Made by a program: the position numbers and the translations under genes. This document shows positions 26,450-36,200 of a DNA stretch of 52,629 bases, piece by piece; the first letter of the stretch is position 1, and each line of letters begins with the position of its first letter. The stretch comes from Clostridia bacterium (lineage in GTDB: Bacteria > Bacillota > Clostridia > TANB77 > CAG-508): positions 1-52,629 of the forward strand of contig JAAWKD010000013.1 of NCBI GenBank assembly GCA_022797215.1. Direction: 5' to 3'. A model generated the notes under the pieces. The model ran no database searches, was not told the origin of the DNA, and worked only from the letters and a program-made list of their open reading frames with translations.

Positions 26450-27037
26450 ATGGAAAATAAAATAAAAAAACTTCTAAAGAAGCATAATGGAATCATTACG
26501 ACAAAACAAATTGAAGAAGCTGGAATATCTAGAATGTATATCAAACAATTCATAGAAAATGGCATTATAGAAAAAGTAAAAAGGGGAATATACTGTTCAA
26601 CTAATATAATAGATGATGAATATTATGTTTTCCAAATGAAAAATCAAAATGCCATTTTTTCATATAATACAGCAATGTATTTTCATGGAGAAACAGAAAG
26701 AACACCACATGAAATAGATGTTACAGTATATAGTGGATATAATACACAACGATTTCCTAAAAATATAAGAGTTCATTATGTAAAAAAAGAAAATCTAAAT
26801 CTAGGTGTTACCACAATAGAAACACCTTATGGATTTAAAGTAAAAGCATATAATTTAGAAAGAATAATATGTGATATTTTAAAAGGAAGAAATACAGGAA
26901 TAGACAAAGAACAAACTAACAAATTTATTAGAAATGTTCTTAAAAATAAAAAGGTAGATATAAGTACAATTTATGAATATTCTAAAAAGCTAAAATGTAT
27001 AAAACAATTTGAACAAGTAATGGAGTGGATAATATGA
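26450..27037 (+). CDS. abiEi: AbiEi family type IV antitoxin
   Basis: 195 aa. N-terminal winged helix (IITTKQIEEAGISRMYIKQFIENGIIEKVKRGIYC) followed by the AbiEi C-terminal domain (FSYNTAMYFHGETERTPHEIDVTV). It is the antitoxin and transcriptional autorepressor of an abortive-infection toxin-antitoxin system. It has a GAGGTGAT ribosome binding site. Its stop overlaps the toxin start (ATGA). Confidence 0.92.
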   Translation: MENKIKKLLKKHNGIITTKQIEEAGISRMYIKQFIENGIIEKVKRGIYCSTNIIDDEYYVFQMKNQNAIFSYNTAMYFHGETERTPHEIDVTVYSGYNTQRFPKNIRVHYVKKENLNLGVTTIETPYGFKVKAYNLERIICDILKGRNTGIDKEQTNKFIRNVLKNKKVDISTIYEYSKKLKCIKQFEQVMEWII

Positions 27038-27909
27038 TAAAAAATGCAAGCTCTTTAAAAGATAACGCAAGAAATATTGCAGAGAAGAATGATACATCAA
27101 TTGGACAAGTATTGCAAAATTATATGTTTGAAAGAGTATTAGAACGATTATCAAAGTCCAAATATAAAGAAAATTTTATTATCAAAGGTGGCTTATTATT
27201 AGCTTCTATTATGGGGATTAACTTAAGAACTACAATGGATATAGATACTAATATAGTCGGAATTAGTTTAGAAAAGGAAAATCTACTAAAAATATTAGGG
27301 GAGATATTAAGTTTAGATATTGGAGATAAAGTGCTATTTAAAATTGAGAAGATAGAAGGCATTAAGCAAGAAGAATATTATGGTGGATATAAATTTAAAA
27401 TTCTTGGAATATATGAAAATATTAAAGTTAGATTTCATATAGATATTTCAACTGGCGATGTCATTACTCCAAGAGCAATAGAATACCAGTACAAAAAGTT
27501 ATTTGATGATGAATATATAGATATTTTATCATATAATCAAGAAACTATAATTGCAGAAAAGTTGCAATCAACATTAGAAAGAAAGCTAACAAATAGTAGA
27601 ATGAAAGATTATTATGATTTGTACTTTTTTGTTAGTTATAAATGGAATGAAATTGATAAAGAAATTTTAGTAGAGGCAATTATAAGAACATTTTCATCTA
27701 GAAATAGTATAACAGATTTGAAAGATATAGATATAATAATTAAAAGTCTACAAGAAAATGAATTTTTGAATAAACTATGGTTAGATTACAGAGAAAAGCA
27801 CAATTATTCTAAAGATATAAGTTTTGAAGATACAATTAAAACAATAGAGGTTATCAAAGAAGAAATATTTTCTAATGATAAGTTTGAGCAACAGATAGCT
27901 TCAATTTAA
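27034..27909 (+). CDS. abiEii: AbiEii nucleotidyltransferase toxin
   Basis: 291 aa from the ATG of the ATGA overlap with abiEi, giving coupled translation; an upstream GTG (27025) is possible. The nucleotidyltransferase core shows FIIKGGLLLAS and TTMDIDTNIVG, then IDISTGDVITP and LQSTLERKLTNSRMKDYYDLYFF, all typical of AbiEii/AbiGii (DUF1814). The family acts on tRNA or nucleotides to arrest growth on phage infection and stabilises mobile elements. Given the odd decoding in the neighbouring element, a tRNA-directed toxin here is of interest. Confidence 0.92.
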   Translation: MIKNASSLKDNARNIAEKNDTSIGQVLQNYMFERVLERLSKSKYKENFIIKGGLLLASIMGINLRTTMDIDTNIVGISLEKENLLKILGEILSLDIGDKVLFKIEKIEGIKQEEYYGGYKFKILGIYENIKVRFHIDISTGDVITPRAIEYQYKKLFDDEYIDILSYNQETIIAEKLQSTLERKLTNSRMKDYYDLYFFVSYKWNEIDKEILVEAIIRTFSSRNSITDLKDIDIIIKSLQENEFLNKLWLDYREKHNYSKDISFEDTIKTIEVIKEEIFSNDKFEQQIASI

Positions 27910-28002
27910 AGCATAATCTTACTATTGAAAGGAGTTGATAAAAAGTTAAAATATTAAATTTATAGAAAAGGAGGAATTGGTTCATATAGAGAAAAAATTC
28001 AA

Positions 28003-28034
28003 AATAAAAAGTCCTCAAATAATTTTGAGAACTT
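28003..28034 (-). terminator. Terminator of the second tRNA remnant
   Basis: On the minus strand GTTCTCAAAA and TTTGAGGAC form a stem, followed by TTTTTAT. Same position relative to the CCA end as at 23357-23389. Confidence 0.7.
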
Positions 28035-28079
28035 TGGTGCGCCTGGAGGGACTCGAACCCCCGGTCTCGAACTTCGTAG
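28035..28079 (-). tRNA. Partial tRNA-Arg(ACG), 3' half only (island A / island B junction)
   Basis: Minus strand: loop CTACGAA, then GTTCG, AGACC, GGGGG-TTCGAGT-CCCTC, acceptor CAGGCGC, A, CCA. The base-paired 5' side of the anticodon stem is missing (the preceding TCCGA does not pair), so homology ends at the anticodon loop. The 3' sequence differs from the fragment at 23390-23439, as expected if each island brought its own tRNA 3' end. Confidence 0.78.
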
Positions 28080-28543
28080 TCGGAACGATAGACGTTTTTT
28101 ACAAATTATGGAAGTACTGAAAAATCAACGAAAAATTGTGAAAACATTGAAGTTAAAGGATTTGAAGATTTTGAAAAAAATTTAATTTAGTTTATATAGG
28201 TTTAGAAAAAATTATAATAGTTTATTTAGAAACTACCTTTAAGGGGAAATAAGGGGAAAAGAAAAAAATTTCGGGGGAAAATTCGGGGGAAAAATCGAAG
28301 AATTTTTTTAAAGGGTCAACCTATTATCATAAAAACATTGAAAATAGTGCTTTTGAGGCATTATTTTTTTTGGGGGAAAAAGAAAAGTTCTTTTGGGGAA
28401 AAGAGGAGAAAATTTTAAAGTTACAATTTTCTATTATAAAAATAATGCTGAAAAATAGCACATTTGAAGCATTATTAAATCTCGGGGGAAAAGAAAAATA
28501 TTTCGGGGGAAAAATTAGGACGTTTTTAGAAAGAGAGGTTTAT
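28080..28543. other. Non-coding left end of island B with iteron-like repeats
   Basis: No convincing gene. Eight GGGG(G)AAA words occur at about 28241, 28251, 28272, 28284, 28370, 28394, 28483 and 28504, several in the form TTCGGGGGAAAA. A larger imperfect duplication (about 28329-28386 and 28435-28500) contains TAGTGCTTTTGAGGCATTATT and its variant, ending in the G-rich word. Placed just before a replication-initiator-like gene, this looks like an origin, or a binding array for the recombination machinery. Confidence 0.6.
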
Positions 28544-29383
28544 ATGTTATTAGCAAGTTTATTATCTAGTGGCAACTTTATAATGACAAATAAAATTCTA
28601 ATAAAAGTGGTAGGAACAGATGCAGCTATTATTTTAGGAGAGTTATGTTCAGAATACGACTATTGGGAACAACGAGGTGAACTGACAGATAACGAATGGT
28701 TCTATTCAACCAGAGAGAACATCGAAAATAATACAGGTTTATCAGAATATAAACAGAGAATAGCGATAAATCAATTGATAAAAATGAAATTTATTGAAGT
28801 TAAAAGAATGGGAATTCCATGCAAAGTTTATTATAAATTAAATGAAGCTAATATTTTAGAATGTTATACTAATACACAAGAGAAATTAATAGAAGTGGCT
28901 AAAAATCCAGTAGTTAAAAATTTAGATAACAAGGGATTAAAGAATTCAAATACTAGTAGCGAAAATTTTAATGAGCAAGTTTCTCAAAATTTGGATGTAA
29001 ATAATAATAATAATAATAACAATAATAAATACACACAAAAGGCTGACGAAGCTGAAGAGAAAATTAAGTATGCCACAAAAGTTGAACTAACAGAAAATGA
29101 ATATCAAAGACTAATCAATGAACATGGTGAAGAAAAGACGAATCAATTAATAAAACAACTAGATTTATATAAAAAAGCAACTGGAAAAAGATATGAAAGC
29201 GACTATGCTGCAATTTTGTACTGGGTAATTGAACGTGTAAAAGAAATTGATAAAAACGTTATAAATAAACAGGAGAATAAAAAATTTAAAAAGCAAAAAA
29301 ATAACTTTGAACAAAGAGAATATCCATCTGGATATTTTAATCAATTTATAAAAAATGGAGGGAAAAATGAAGAAAATATTTAG
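28544..29383 (+). CDS. Replication-initiator-like winged-helix protein
   Basis: 279 aa from the ATG after AGAGAGG; a longer TTG start would translate the repeat array and is rejected. The N-terminal region (IILGELCSEYDYWE, WFYSTRENIENNTGLSEYKQRIAINQLIKMKFIEVKRMG) is a helix-turn-helix typical of plasmid/ICE replication or DnaD-like organiser proteins. A poly-Asn linker follows, then a C-terminal helical domain (EYQRLINEHGEEKTNQLIKQL). It probably binds the iteron-like repeats upstream. It overlaps the next gene by 17 bp. Confidence 0.65.
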   Translation: MLLASLLSSGNFIMTNKILIKVVGTDAAIILGELCSEYDYWEQRGELTDNEWFYSTRENIENNTGLSEYKQRIAINQLIKMKFIEVKRMGIPCKVYYKLNEANILECYTNTQEKLIEVAKNPVVKNLDNKGLKNSNTSSENFNEQVSQNLDVNNNNNNNNNKYTQKADEAEEKIKYATKVELTENEYQRLINEHGEEKTNQLIKQLDLYKKATGKRYESDYAAILYWVIERVKEIDKNVINKQENKKFKKQKNNFEQREYPSGYFNQFIKNGGKNEENI

Positions 29384-29858
29384 AAAGTATAGTGAAATGG
29401 ATAATGTAAGTAAAGAAGACTTACGATTATTATATGTTTATCATGTACTATCAGAAATTTGTAAGAAATACAGAAGAAGTATAGGAGGAAACGAGAAAGA
29501 AAAAATAATGCGATTAATATTAAATTGTTTAGATACTACAAATTTGTCAGTAGAATATGTTATTACTAGCATTTTAGAGATAGTAAATTGCCAAGCAATA
29601 ACTATTGAAGATTTAGAAAATTTAGAGACAAATGAATTAGTAGATATTCTTTTTAATGTAGATAGCAAGCCAAAGGAAAAGGTTATGTTAGAGTTTATGA
29701 ATCGAGGATACCACTGTATATTTTTAAGAAACAGAGAAAGATATTTTTTAATTTTAACAAAAGATTCCTATACTGACGTATTAACTTTTAAGAATTTTGA
29801 AGAAATTTTGAATAATTCCATAGAGCAGTTCCTATTGGAGAAAAAATTATATGGATAA
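29367..29858 (+). CDS. Hypothetical protein of island B
   Basis: 163 aa from the ATG after GGAGGGAAAA. Soluble and helical at first, with a beta-rich end (YHCIFLRNRERYFLILTKDSYTD). Not recognised. It overlaps both neighbours, so it belongs to the initiator operon. Confidence 0.65.
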   Translation: MKKIFRKYSEMDNVSKEDLRLLYVYHVLSEICKKYRRSIGGNEKEKIMRLILNCLDTTNLSVEYVITSILEIVNCQAITIEDLENLETNELVDILFNVDSKPKEKVMLEFMNRGYHCIFLRNRERYFLILTKDSYTDVLTFKNFEEILNNSIEQFLLEKKLYG

Positions 29859-30285
29859 TTACATAAAGAAGCGAATTTTTAAAAAAATAGAATATTATCT
29901 ATATAACTATGATTATATTGATATAAAAATTCAAAATGCAAAAATGGAAATATTAAATAGCGAATATAATCAAAATTATTATAAATGGTTAAAGAATCAG
30001 AGTAGTTCATTAGAAAATCAAGTAATAAAAAACATTGAGATAGAACAAAAAATATATAGGATGAAAAAATGGAAAAAGCTAATTGAAGCTATATTAAAGA
30101 GATATCAAAACACAAATATATTATATTATAATTTCATTAATCTAAAATATTTTCAAAGGGCTACTTTATATACAATACAACAAAAACTAAGATTAAATGA
30201 AGAAGAGCAAAAAGATATACAAACTAAAATAGTTCAGTATATCTTTTTTGCTGCAGTAAGAAATAAGATGTTAAGAATAGGTTAG
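29851..30285 (+). CDS. Hypothetical protein (transcription-regulator-like)
   Basis: 144 aa, highly basic and Tyr/Asn-rich, all helical. The end (FINLKYFQRATLYTIQQKLRLNEEEQKDIQTKIVQYIFFAAVRNKML) resembles the C-terminal part of phage/ICE ArpU- or RinA-like late regulators in shape only. It overlaps the previous gene by 8 bp. Confidence 0.55.
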   Translation: MDNYIKKRIFKKIEYYLYNYDYIDIKIQNAKMEILNSEYNQNYYKWLKNQSSSLENQVIKNIEIEQKIYRMKKWKKLIEAILKRYQNTNILYYNFINLKYFQRATLYTIQQKLRLNEEEQKDIQTKIVQYIFFAAVRNKMLRIG

Positions 30286-30345
30286 GTAATATATAGTGAA
30301 AAAAGTAGTCTGGAACTATAATTTGGTTAGGAGGTGAATTAATAA

Positions 30346-31098
30346 CTGGAAAAAACAAAAGAAGGTAATAATATTAAACACATAGTGTCATATAGTGGAG
30401 GAAAAGATAGCACCACAATGCTATTAAAAATGATAGAAAAAAATATGCCAATAGATGAAGTGGTGTTTTGCAAAATAATGGCTACTAAAGATAGTGGGGC
30501 AGAATACCCAGAAATGTATGAATATTTAGATAAAGTCAATAAATATTTAATAAAAACTATTGGGAAAGGAATTAAATATATACAATCGCCAGTAACTTTT
30601 GAAGAGCAATTCTACAAAGTGAAGCGAAAAGGAAAATATATTGGAGAAATATATGGCTTTCCATGGCTTCTGGGTGCATGGTGTAATAGCAATTTAAAAA
30701 CTATAGCATTAGATAAATATTTTAAAAGTCAAGGAAAGTATATAAGTTATATAGGGATTACCTATGATGAACCAAAGCGACTAAAGCGATTAGCAGAAAA
30801 TGAAAAAGCTCCACTTTACGACTGGAAAATGACAGAAGCGGATTGTCTACAATATATAAAAGAAAAAGGATTATATAATCCTTTGTATGACAAATACAAA
30901 AGACTAGGATGCTGGTTTTGTGTTAAGCAGGGAATAAACAATTTACGAATATTGCGTAGAGATTATCCAGTGTATTGGAAAATGTTATTAGAATGGCAAA
31001 AAGACAGTAAAATAAGATTTCATCCCAAATATACTGTTCAGGAACTCGAAGAGAAGTTCAGTCAAGAAGAATATTTTGAAGAACATAAAGCGAGCTAA
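30346..31098 (+). CDS. PAPS-reductase / PP-loop ATPase family protein
   Basis: 250 aa. The PP-loop is VSYSGGKDSTTMLLKM near residue 15, and a zinc-type Cys pair occurs in RLGCWFCVKQGI. This is the phosphoadenosine-phosphosulfate-reductase-like fold found in many phages and ICEs, sometimes acting in DNA phosphorothioation or other nucleic-acid modification. The start is set by GGAGGTG followed nine bases later by CTG (30346), directly after an in-frame stop; the alternative GTG at 30385 lacks a ribosome binding site and sits just before the PP-loop. Confidence 0.8.
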   Translation: MEKTKEGNNIKHIVSYSGGKDSTTMLLKMIEKNMPIDEVVFCKIMATKDSGAEYPEMYEYLDKVNKYLIKTIGKGIKYIQSPVTFEEQFYKVKRKGKYIGEIYGFPWLLGAWCNSNLKTIALDKYFKSQGKYISYIGITYDEPKRLKRLAENEKAPLYDWKMTEADCLQYIKEKGLYNPLYDKYKRLGCWFCVKQGINNLRILRRDYPVYWKMLLEWQKDSKIRFHPKYTVQELEEKFSQEEYFEEHKAS

Positions 31099-31127
31099 TA
31101 AAAAACATTAAGGAAAGGAGTGGGAAC

Positions 31128-31460
31128 TTGAAAATTTATAGAATAATATATACATGCTTTGATATAGACACTGAGGAAAAAACAGCTATAGTAAAAACAT
31201 TTTTAGATGGAAAAATAGCATCAGAATACTTAAAAGAACGAATTGAAGAAATAAAAAGTAGCATTGAAAAGGAATATTTAGATTTATATAGGATAAAAGA
31301 GACGGAAACTTCTTTTGAAAGTCACTCGCGTGATAGTGCAGTAGAAAGTGCAGTGAAAATTTGGTTAGAAGAAGATGAAACTTATGACGAGATACTACTG
31401 AGAAGAAAAGAACAGAGAAATAATAAACAATGTGAAAAGGAAAAAGATTATGAAGTGTAA
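31128..31460 (+). CDS. Hypothetical protein of island B
   Basis: 110 aa from TTG after AAAGGAGTGG. Small, acidic, with one beta-rich start and a Glu/Arg-rich helical end. Not recognised. Its last codons overlap the sortase start. Confidence 0.6.
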   Translation: MKIYRIIYTCFDIDTEEKTAIVKTFLDGKIASEYLKERIEEIKSSIEKEYLDLYRIKETETSFESHSRDSAVESAVKIWLEEDETYDEILLRRKEQRNNKQCEKEKDYEV

Positions 31461-32178
31461 AAATGCATTTTTAAAACTTCTAATAGTTAGCTTTATAACA
31501 ATATTCATTACATCTTCATACTTAATAATGAAAAACTTTTTGCAATTTAAAGAAAGTGAAAAAGCTACAAGAGAATTGATAGAAGAAGTAATTGAAAACG
31601 AAGAGAAAACGGAGAAACAAATAGTAAATTGGAAACAATTGACATCAAGAAATAGCGATATAATTGGTTGGATTAAAATAGATGGAACAAAAATTAATTA
31701 TCCAATTTTACAAGATAATAATAACCTATTTTATATTAAACATGATTATAACAAAAAATACAATCCAAGTGGCTCGATATTTACAATAAACGAGAATCCG
31801 TTTAAAGATGATGAAACTATTATCTATGGGCATAATATGTTAAATGGAAGTATGTTCTCAAACTTAGATAGATACTTAACTGATAGTTTTCTATATTCCC
31901 ATTTAAGTATAAAAATATATACTAAGACAAAAAATTACGATGGAAAAATTTTTAGTGTATATTCTACGGGAGTAATAGATGAAATTAATAACATTAAAAA
32001 TTTAAGTTTTAGTGAAAAAATTGAATATTACAAAGAAGCAAGTAAGTACACCATAGATAACATCGATGAAAATATTTCAAAAATAGTAAAATTGTCTACA
32101 TGTTCATATATCAATGCAAAATCAATAAATACAGACCAAAGATACTATATTATTGCAAGTATTACTCCTGACGATTAA
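31450..32178 (+). CDS. srtB: Class B sortase
   Basis: 242 aa. N-terminal membrane anchor (about residues 6-28), then a sortase barrel with catalytic His in IIYGHNM, Cys in KLSTCSY and Arg in DQRYYIIAS. The spacing and GWIKIDGTKINYPILQ are typical of class B. It joins surface proteins to the wall; the likely substrate is the adhesin at 33267-37135, which ends in an IQTG-type signal. ATG 31450 is preferred over 31432 because it follows AAGGAAAAAG. Confidence 0.92.
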   Translation: MKCKNAFLKLLIVSFITIFITSSYLIMKNFLQFKESEKATRELIEEVIENEEKTEKQIVNWKQLTSRNSDIIGWIKIDGTKINYPILQDNNNLFYIKHDYNKKYNPSGSIFTINENPFKDDETIIYGHNMLNGSMFSNLDRYLTDSFLYSHLSIKIYTKTKNYDGKIFSVYSTGVIDEINNIKNLSFSEKIEYYKEASKYTIDNIDENISKIVKLSTCSYINAKSINTDQRYYIIASITPDD

Positions 32179-32211
32179 AAGTAGAAAGAAAAAGTAGAAA
32201 GAAGGTGATAT

Positions 32212-32448
32212 ATGCTAAGAAAAATTTTGTCAAGGATACAAAAATTGGAACAGCAGAAAGAAATAAAAAAGAATAAGCAAGAGGAAATTCAAAAGGAAAT
32301 TGACGAGTTAGATATTACATTGAAAAAATTATATTCATTTAGGAAGGAATATGAAAAGCTAGAAGCAAGTTCTACTAAGCTTTTAAATGACATTAATGAA
32401 GGAGTGATTGGTCAAGGGAATGAAAAGAAAAAAATAAAAAAGGGCTGA
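32212..32448 (+). CDS. Small coiled-coil protein
   Basis: 78 aa, almost entirely a Lys/Glu-rich coiled coil (LEQQKEIKKNKQEEIQKEID). Good GAAGGTGAT ribosome binding site. Function not recognised. Confidence 0.6.
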   Translation: MLRKILSRIQKLEQQKEIKKNKQEEIQKEIDELDITLKKLYSFRKEYEKLEASSTKLLNDINEGVIGQGNEKKKIKKG

Positions 32449-32494
32449 CAAATGAAGAAAAGGGCGTTATTATTACTATAAGAGGTGATAATAT

Positions 32495-33152
32495 ATGAAA
32501 AAATATTTTATAATATCAATAACTATCTTAATTCTTATAGTCTTCATAAGTATATTCTTTGCAAACTTTTTTAGGAGGAAAGAAGCCAACATTTCAAAAT
32601 TGAATTCATCTATAGAAAAAATAGAGATTAATAACATAAATGTAGTAACAGATAGTATAGAGATTTCAATGCATGCAGCTAACGAAGAGGCAGAGAATGA
32701 CCTAAAAGCAGAAAATGAACTAACAAAAGAAAATAATAATATTGATATGACGAACGTACAATCTAATAAAAATGAGACAATAACTATAACAAAATCCGCA
32801 TCTACCACAAAGCAGAATACTACTAAAAATTCTAACAATAAAACTAATAATAACACTATTAGTAGCAATGGCGATAATAATGTAAAAACATCAAATAAAT
32901 CTCATGTTCACTCAACAACTGGAAATTGTGGTAAATGGTTTTCGTCATTTGATGAATTTGTAGAATATTTTAATTCCGAGACAAAAAGATGGGATAATTT
33001 ATATGATAATGGAATGATTACTTGGGATAATTATATTGAAAATTGCCCTGTTCGGCTATCAAAATGTTCATAGTTGCCAAACATATTTTAACGGAAAGTC
33101 TGATACAGATTGTGGATTAGTTACGGGTGATTTCATATATCAAAAAAGATAA
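32495..33152 (+). CDS. Signal-anchored surface protein, requires one CGGC four-base step
   Basis: 218 aa if CGGC at 33053-33056 is read as one glycine. N-terminal membrane segment (about residues 4-24), a long Asn/Thr/Lys-rich linker, and a small C-terminal domain. Triplet reading stops seven codons after GTT CGG. The four-base reading gives PVGYQNVHSCQTYFNGKS and then CGLVTG, adding Cys residues (with the NCGKW Cys before it) that look like one compact disulfide-type or zinc domain. Followed by a strong terminator (33184-33206). Confidence 0.75.
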
Positions 33153-33179
33153 AGAATTGTATTTATATATTTAAAGTAA

Positions 33180-33207
33180 AAAAGCAGGTTTTCAAACCTG
33201 CTTTTTG
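33180..33207 (+). terminator. Intrinsic terminator
   Basis: GCAGGTTT (33184-33191) pairs with AAACCTGC (33194-33201) and is followed by TTTTTG. It separates the sortase unit from the adhesin. Confidence 0.85.
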
Positions 33208-33266
33208 TTGAAAGATAAAGAATTAAATATCATTTTAAAATGAAAATAAATACTAGGAGGAAAAAC

Positions 33267-36200
33267 ATGAAAAATGAGAAAAAAATTAAAATTATGACTT
33301 TTATTTGCACTGTAATAATTTTATTTTCTAATATTTTACATAGTTTAAGCTTAGCTACAACAGAAATATCAAATAAGGTAAACGAGAATGAAAATGTTAT
33401 AGTTGAACAAAATAGAGAAATAGAACAAGTGCAAGAAGAAAGTAAAAGTACAGAAGAAACTAGTCAAGAAGAGATTTCAGAAGAAATAACGGAAGAAAAG
33501 GAAAGCGTTTTAGAGATAGAAGAACAGAATAGGAAGATAGAAGAGAATGAATTACAAAAAGTTGAAGTTTTAGAAACATTTATTACACAAGAAAATATGG
33601 CAACTTCGCAAACACGACAAACTTATAGCTCTGATAGAATAGAAGTGCAAAATCTTCCAACGTATCTACAAACAACTGTTAATAATGACGAATTTGGGGA
33701 AGGAATTTACTCAAAAAGAATCTCTGTAAACGGAAGTAATTATCGTGAAGCGTTTTGTATTCAATGCGGAGTAAATCTATACGATGGAACTTTCTCAGGT
33801 TCTGAGGTTGATGGAAAAACATATAAAGATGATGATTTAACAGATGCATACAAAGTTGCCTATGTTGGCTGGTATGAAACTTATGGAGATAGAAATATTA
33901 TACCTGGACAAGATGATTACAGAGCTGTAAGTAAAGTATATGCCTTTACACAACAAATGATTTGGGAGAAACTAAAGCAAAATCCACGGAACATTTTTAG
34001 ACTCTTCAATACAAACTGAATATAACACATGGAAAGCACAAATTAATGCTAAGATAAAAGAAAGAGATAATGCAGTACCAAGCTTTGCAGGAGACACAAT
34101 AACGTTACAAGTAAATAAAAAATATAAATTGACTGATTCTGATGGACATTTAAAAGATTATCCAACAGTCAATAAAATTATCGATGGAATAAAATTTGAA
34201 CACACTAAGGGGAGTAATGATTTATATATTACTGTAACAGATACTTGCAAATCTGAAAATTACACTTTCAAATCAGAAAATGTAGGATTACGTCTTCATT
34301 ATGGAAACTCTACATCTAAAGTATATATAATAGATAACAATTTACAAAGAACTGCATACACAAATTACTATCCAGTTGACCCATTTTTCCGTTTACGTCT
34401 AAATATTAAATTGAATGGTGGATTAACTGTCAAAAAAGTTAATAGCAATGGAGATTTATTAGCTGGATGTACTTTTAGAATTTGGAGTGAAGATACAGGA
34501 TATTCTAATTCAAAAGTAACTTCAACAGCAGGAGATATTGTATTAGAAGATTTAAAGGCTGGAGAATACCATGTGCAGGAAATATCTTCTGCCACAGGAT
34601 ATTTACTAAATAGTACTATTTATGATGTAGAGGTAAAAGTAGGAGAGAAGGCAGAGGCTAACATTTTAACTGTAACTAATGAAGAGCCAACAGGAGAACT
34701 TCAAATTATTAAAGAAGATTTAGACACAGGTACTTCTAATAGAATTGATGGAACAATTCACCATGGGGATGCGACTGTAAAGGGGACAGTATATACATTA
34801 TATGCAAGTAATGATATTTATAATGAAGCTAATACAGTTAAGTACTTTTCAAAGGACGAACCAGTTGCAACTTTTACCTTTGACGAAAAAGGAATTGCAA
34901 CTATACAAATTGTTAGTAATTCTACAAATGCAAAACTTAGTGTAAATGAAAACAAACTAACAGGGATTCCAATAGGCAATTTTTATGCTTTAGAGACAAC
35001 AGTTCCTGAGCGGATATACTAGAGATGAAAATATATATAATTATGAGTTTGCATATAAAGATAGTAATACGAAAGTAATAAAAGTAAGTGGGATAGTAAG
35101 TAATATTGTGCAAAAGGCAAAATTCGAAGTAATCAAAGTAACTACAGATGATAATACTATAGCAGATTATGTAGAAGGAGCAGAGTTTACTGCAATTCTT
35201 ACAAGATATGTGGAAGCTTATGGAAGCTTTGATGAAGCACTAAAACATTTGGAACAGTATGCACAAGATGAATATTCTATTTTCAAAACGTCAGAAAACG
35301 GGCGTGGCGTATCAGGACTAATGTCCTACGGAAATTATACTGTCCGAGAGACCTATACTCCGTCGTCAAAAATAGAAACAGTAGAAGACTTCTATGTAAC
35401 AATAGATAGAGATAGTAATGAAATTATTAAATCACTTGTTGCGAACGATTTACCTTTTAGTGCATATCTTAAACTAGTAAAGTTAGACAAAGAAACTGGA
35501 AAAGTAGTAACATTTTCCAATGCAACTTTTGAACTATATAAATTAAATGAAAGTACAGGAGAATGGGAACAAGTAAAATGTAAAGTTGGGGATACTTATT
35601 ACACATCGTGGACTACAACTGATAGAGGCATTGCAACAACTGAAACAAAGCTTGAAGGGCGGAAAATATAAATTATCAGAGATAAAAGTGCCAGATAATT
35701 TTTTACAATTAGATAAAGATATTGTATTTGAAGTAAATAATAAAAATGAAACTTTAGAATATGATGAAGACTTGGATGCATGGATTACGGTGAATGTAGA
35801 AAATGAACAACCAAAAGCTACATTGATAATTGATAAATCGGTAGCATTAAAAGAAAATGTTGATACATCTTTAGTAGATATCAGTGATTTAAGTAAAATT
35901 AAATTTAAGTTAGTAGCAAAAGAAGATATACTTGATATGAGCGATGGGAGTGTTGTATATCCTAAAGGAAAAGAAATTGGAACATATAATCTTTCGAAAG
36001 ATGGAAAATTAAAAATAACTGAACTTCCTATAGGTTGTTATGAATTTTTTGAGTGTGAAACATTACCATGCTTAGTTCTAAATGAAACTAGACATGAAGT
36101 AAAATTCACGCAAAAAGATACCACAACAAAAGTATATACAGAAACAAGAGAAGTTGTTAATGATACAACTGTTATCGAAATATCAAAACAAGACATAAGT

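Noticed and set aside
28370..28543. N-terminal extension of the initiator-like gene from a TTG at 28370
   Set aside because: It only translates the G-rich repeat array into repetitive residues; the ATG at 28544 has a good ribosome binding site.
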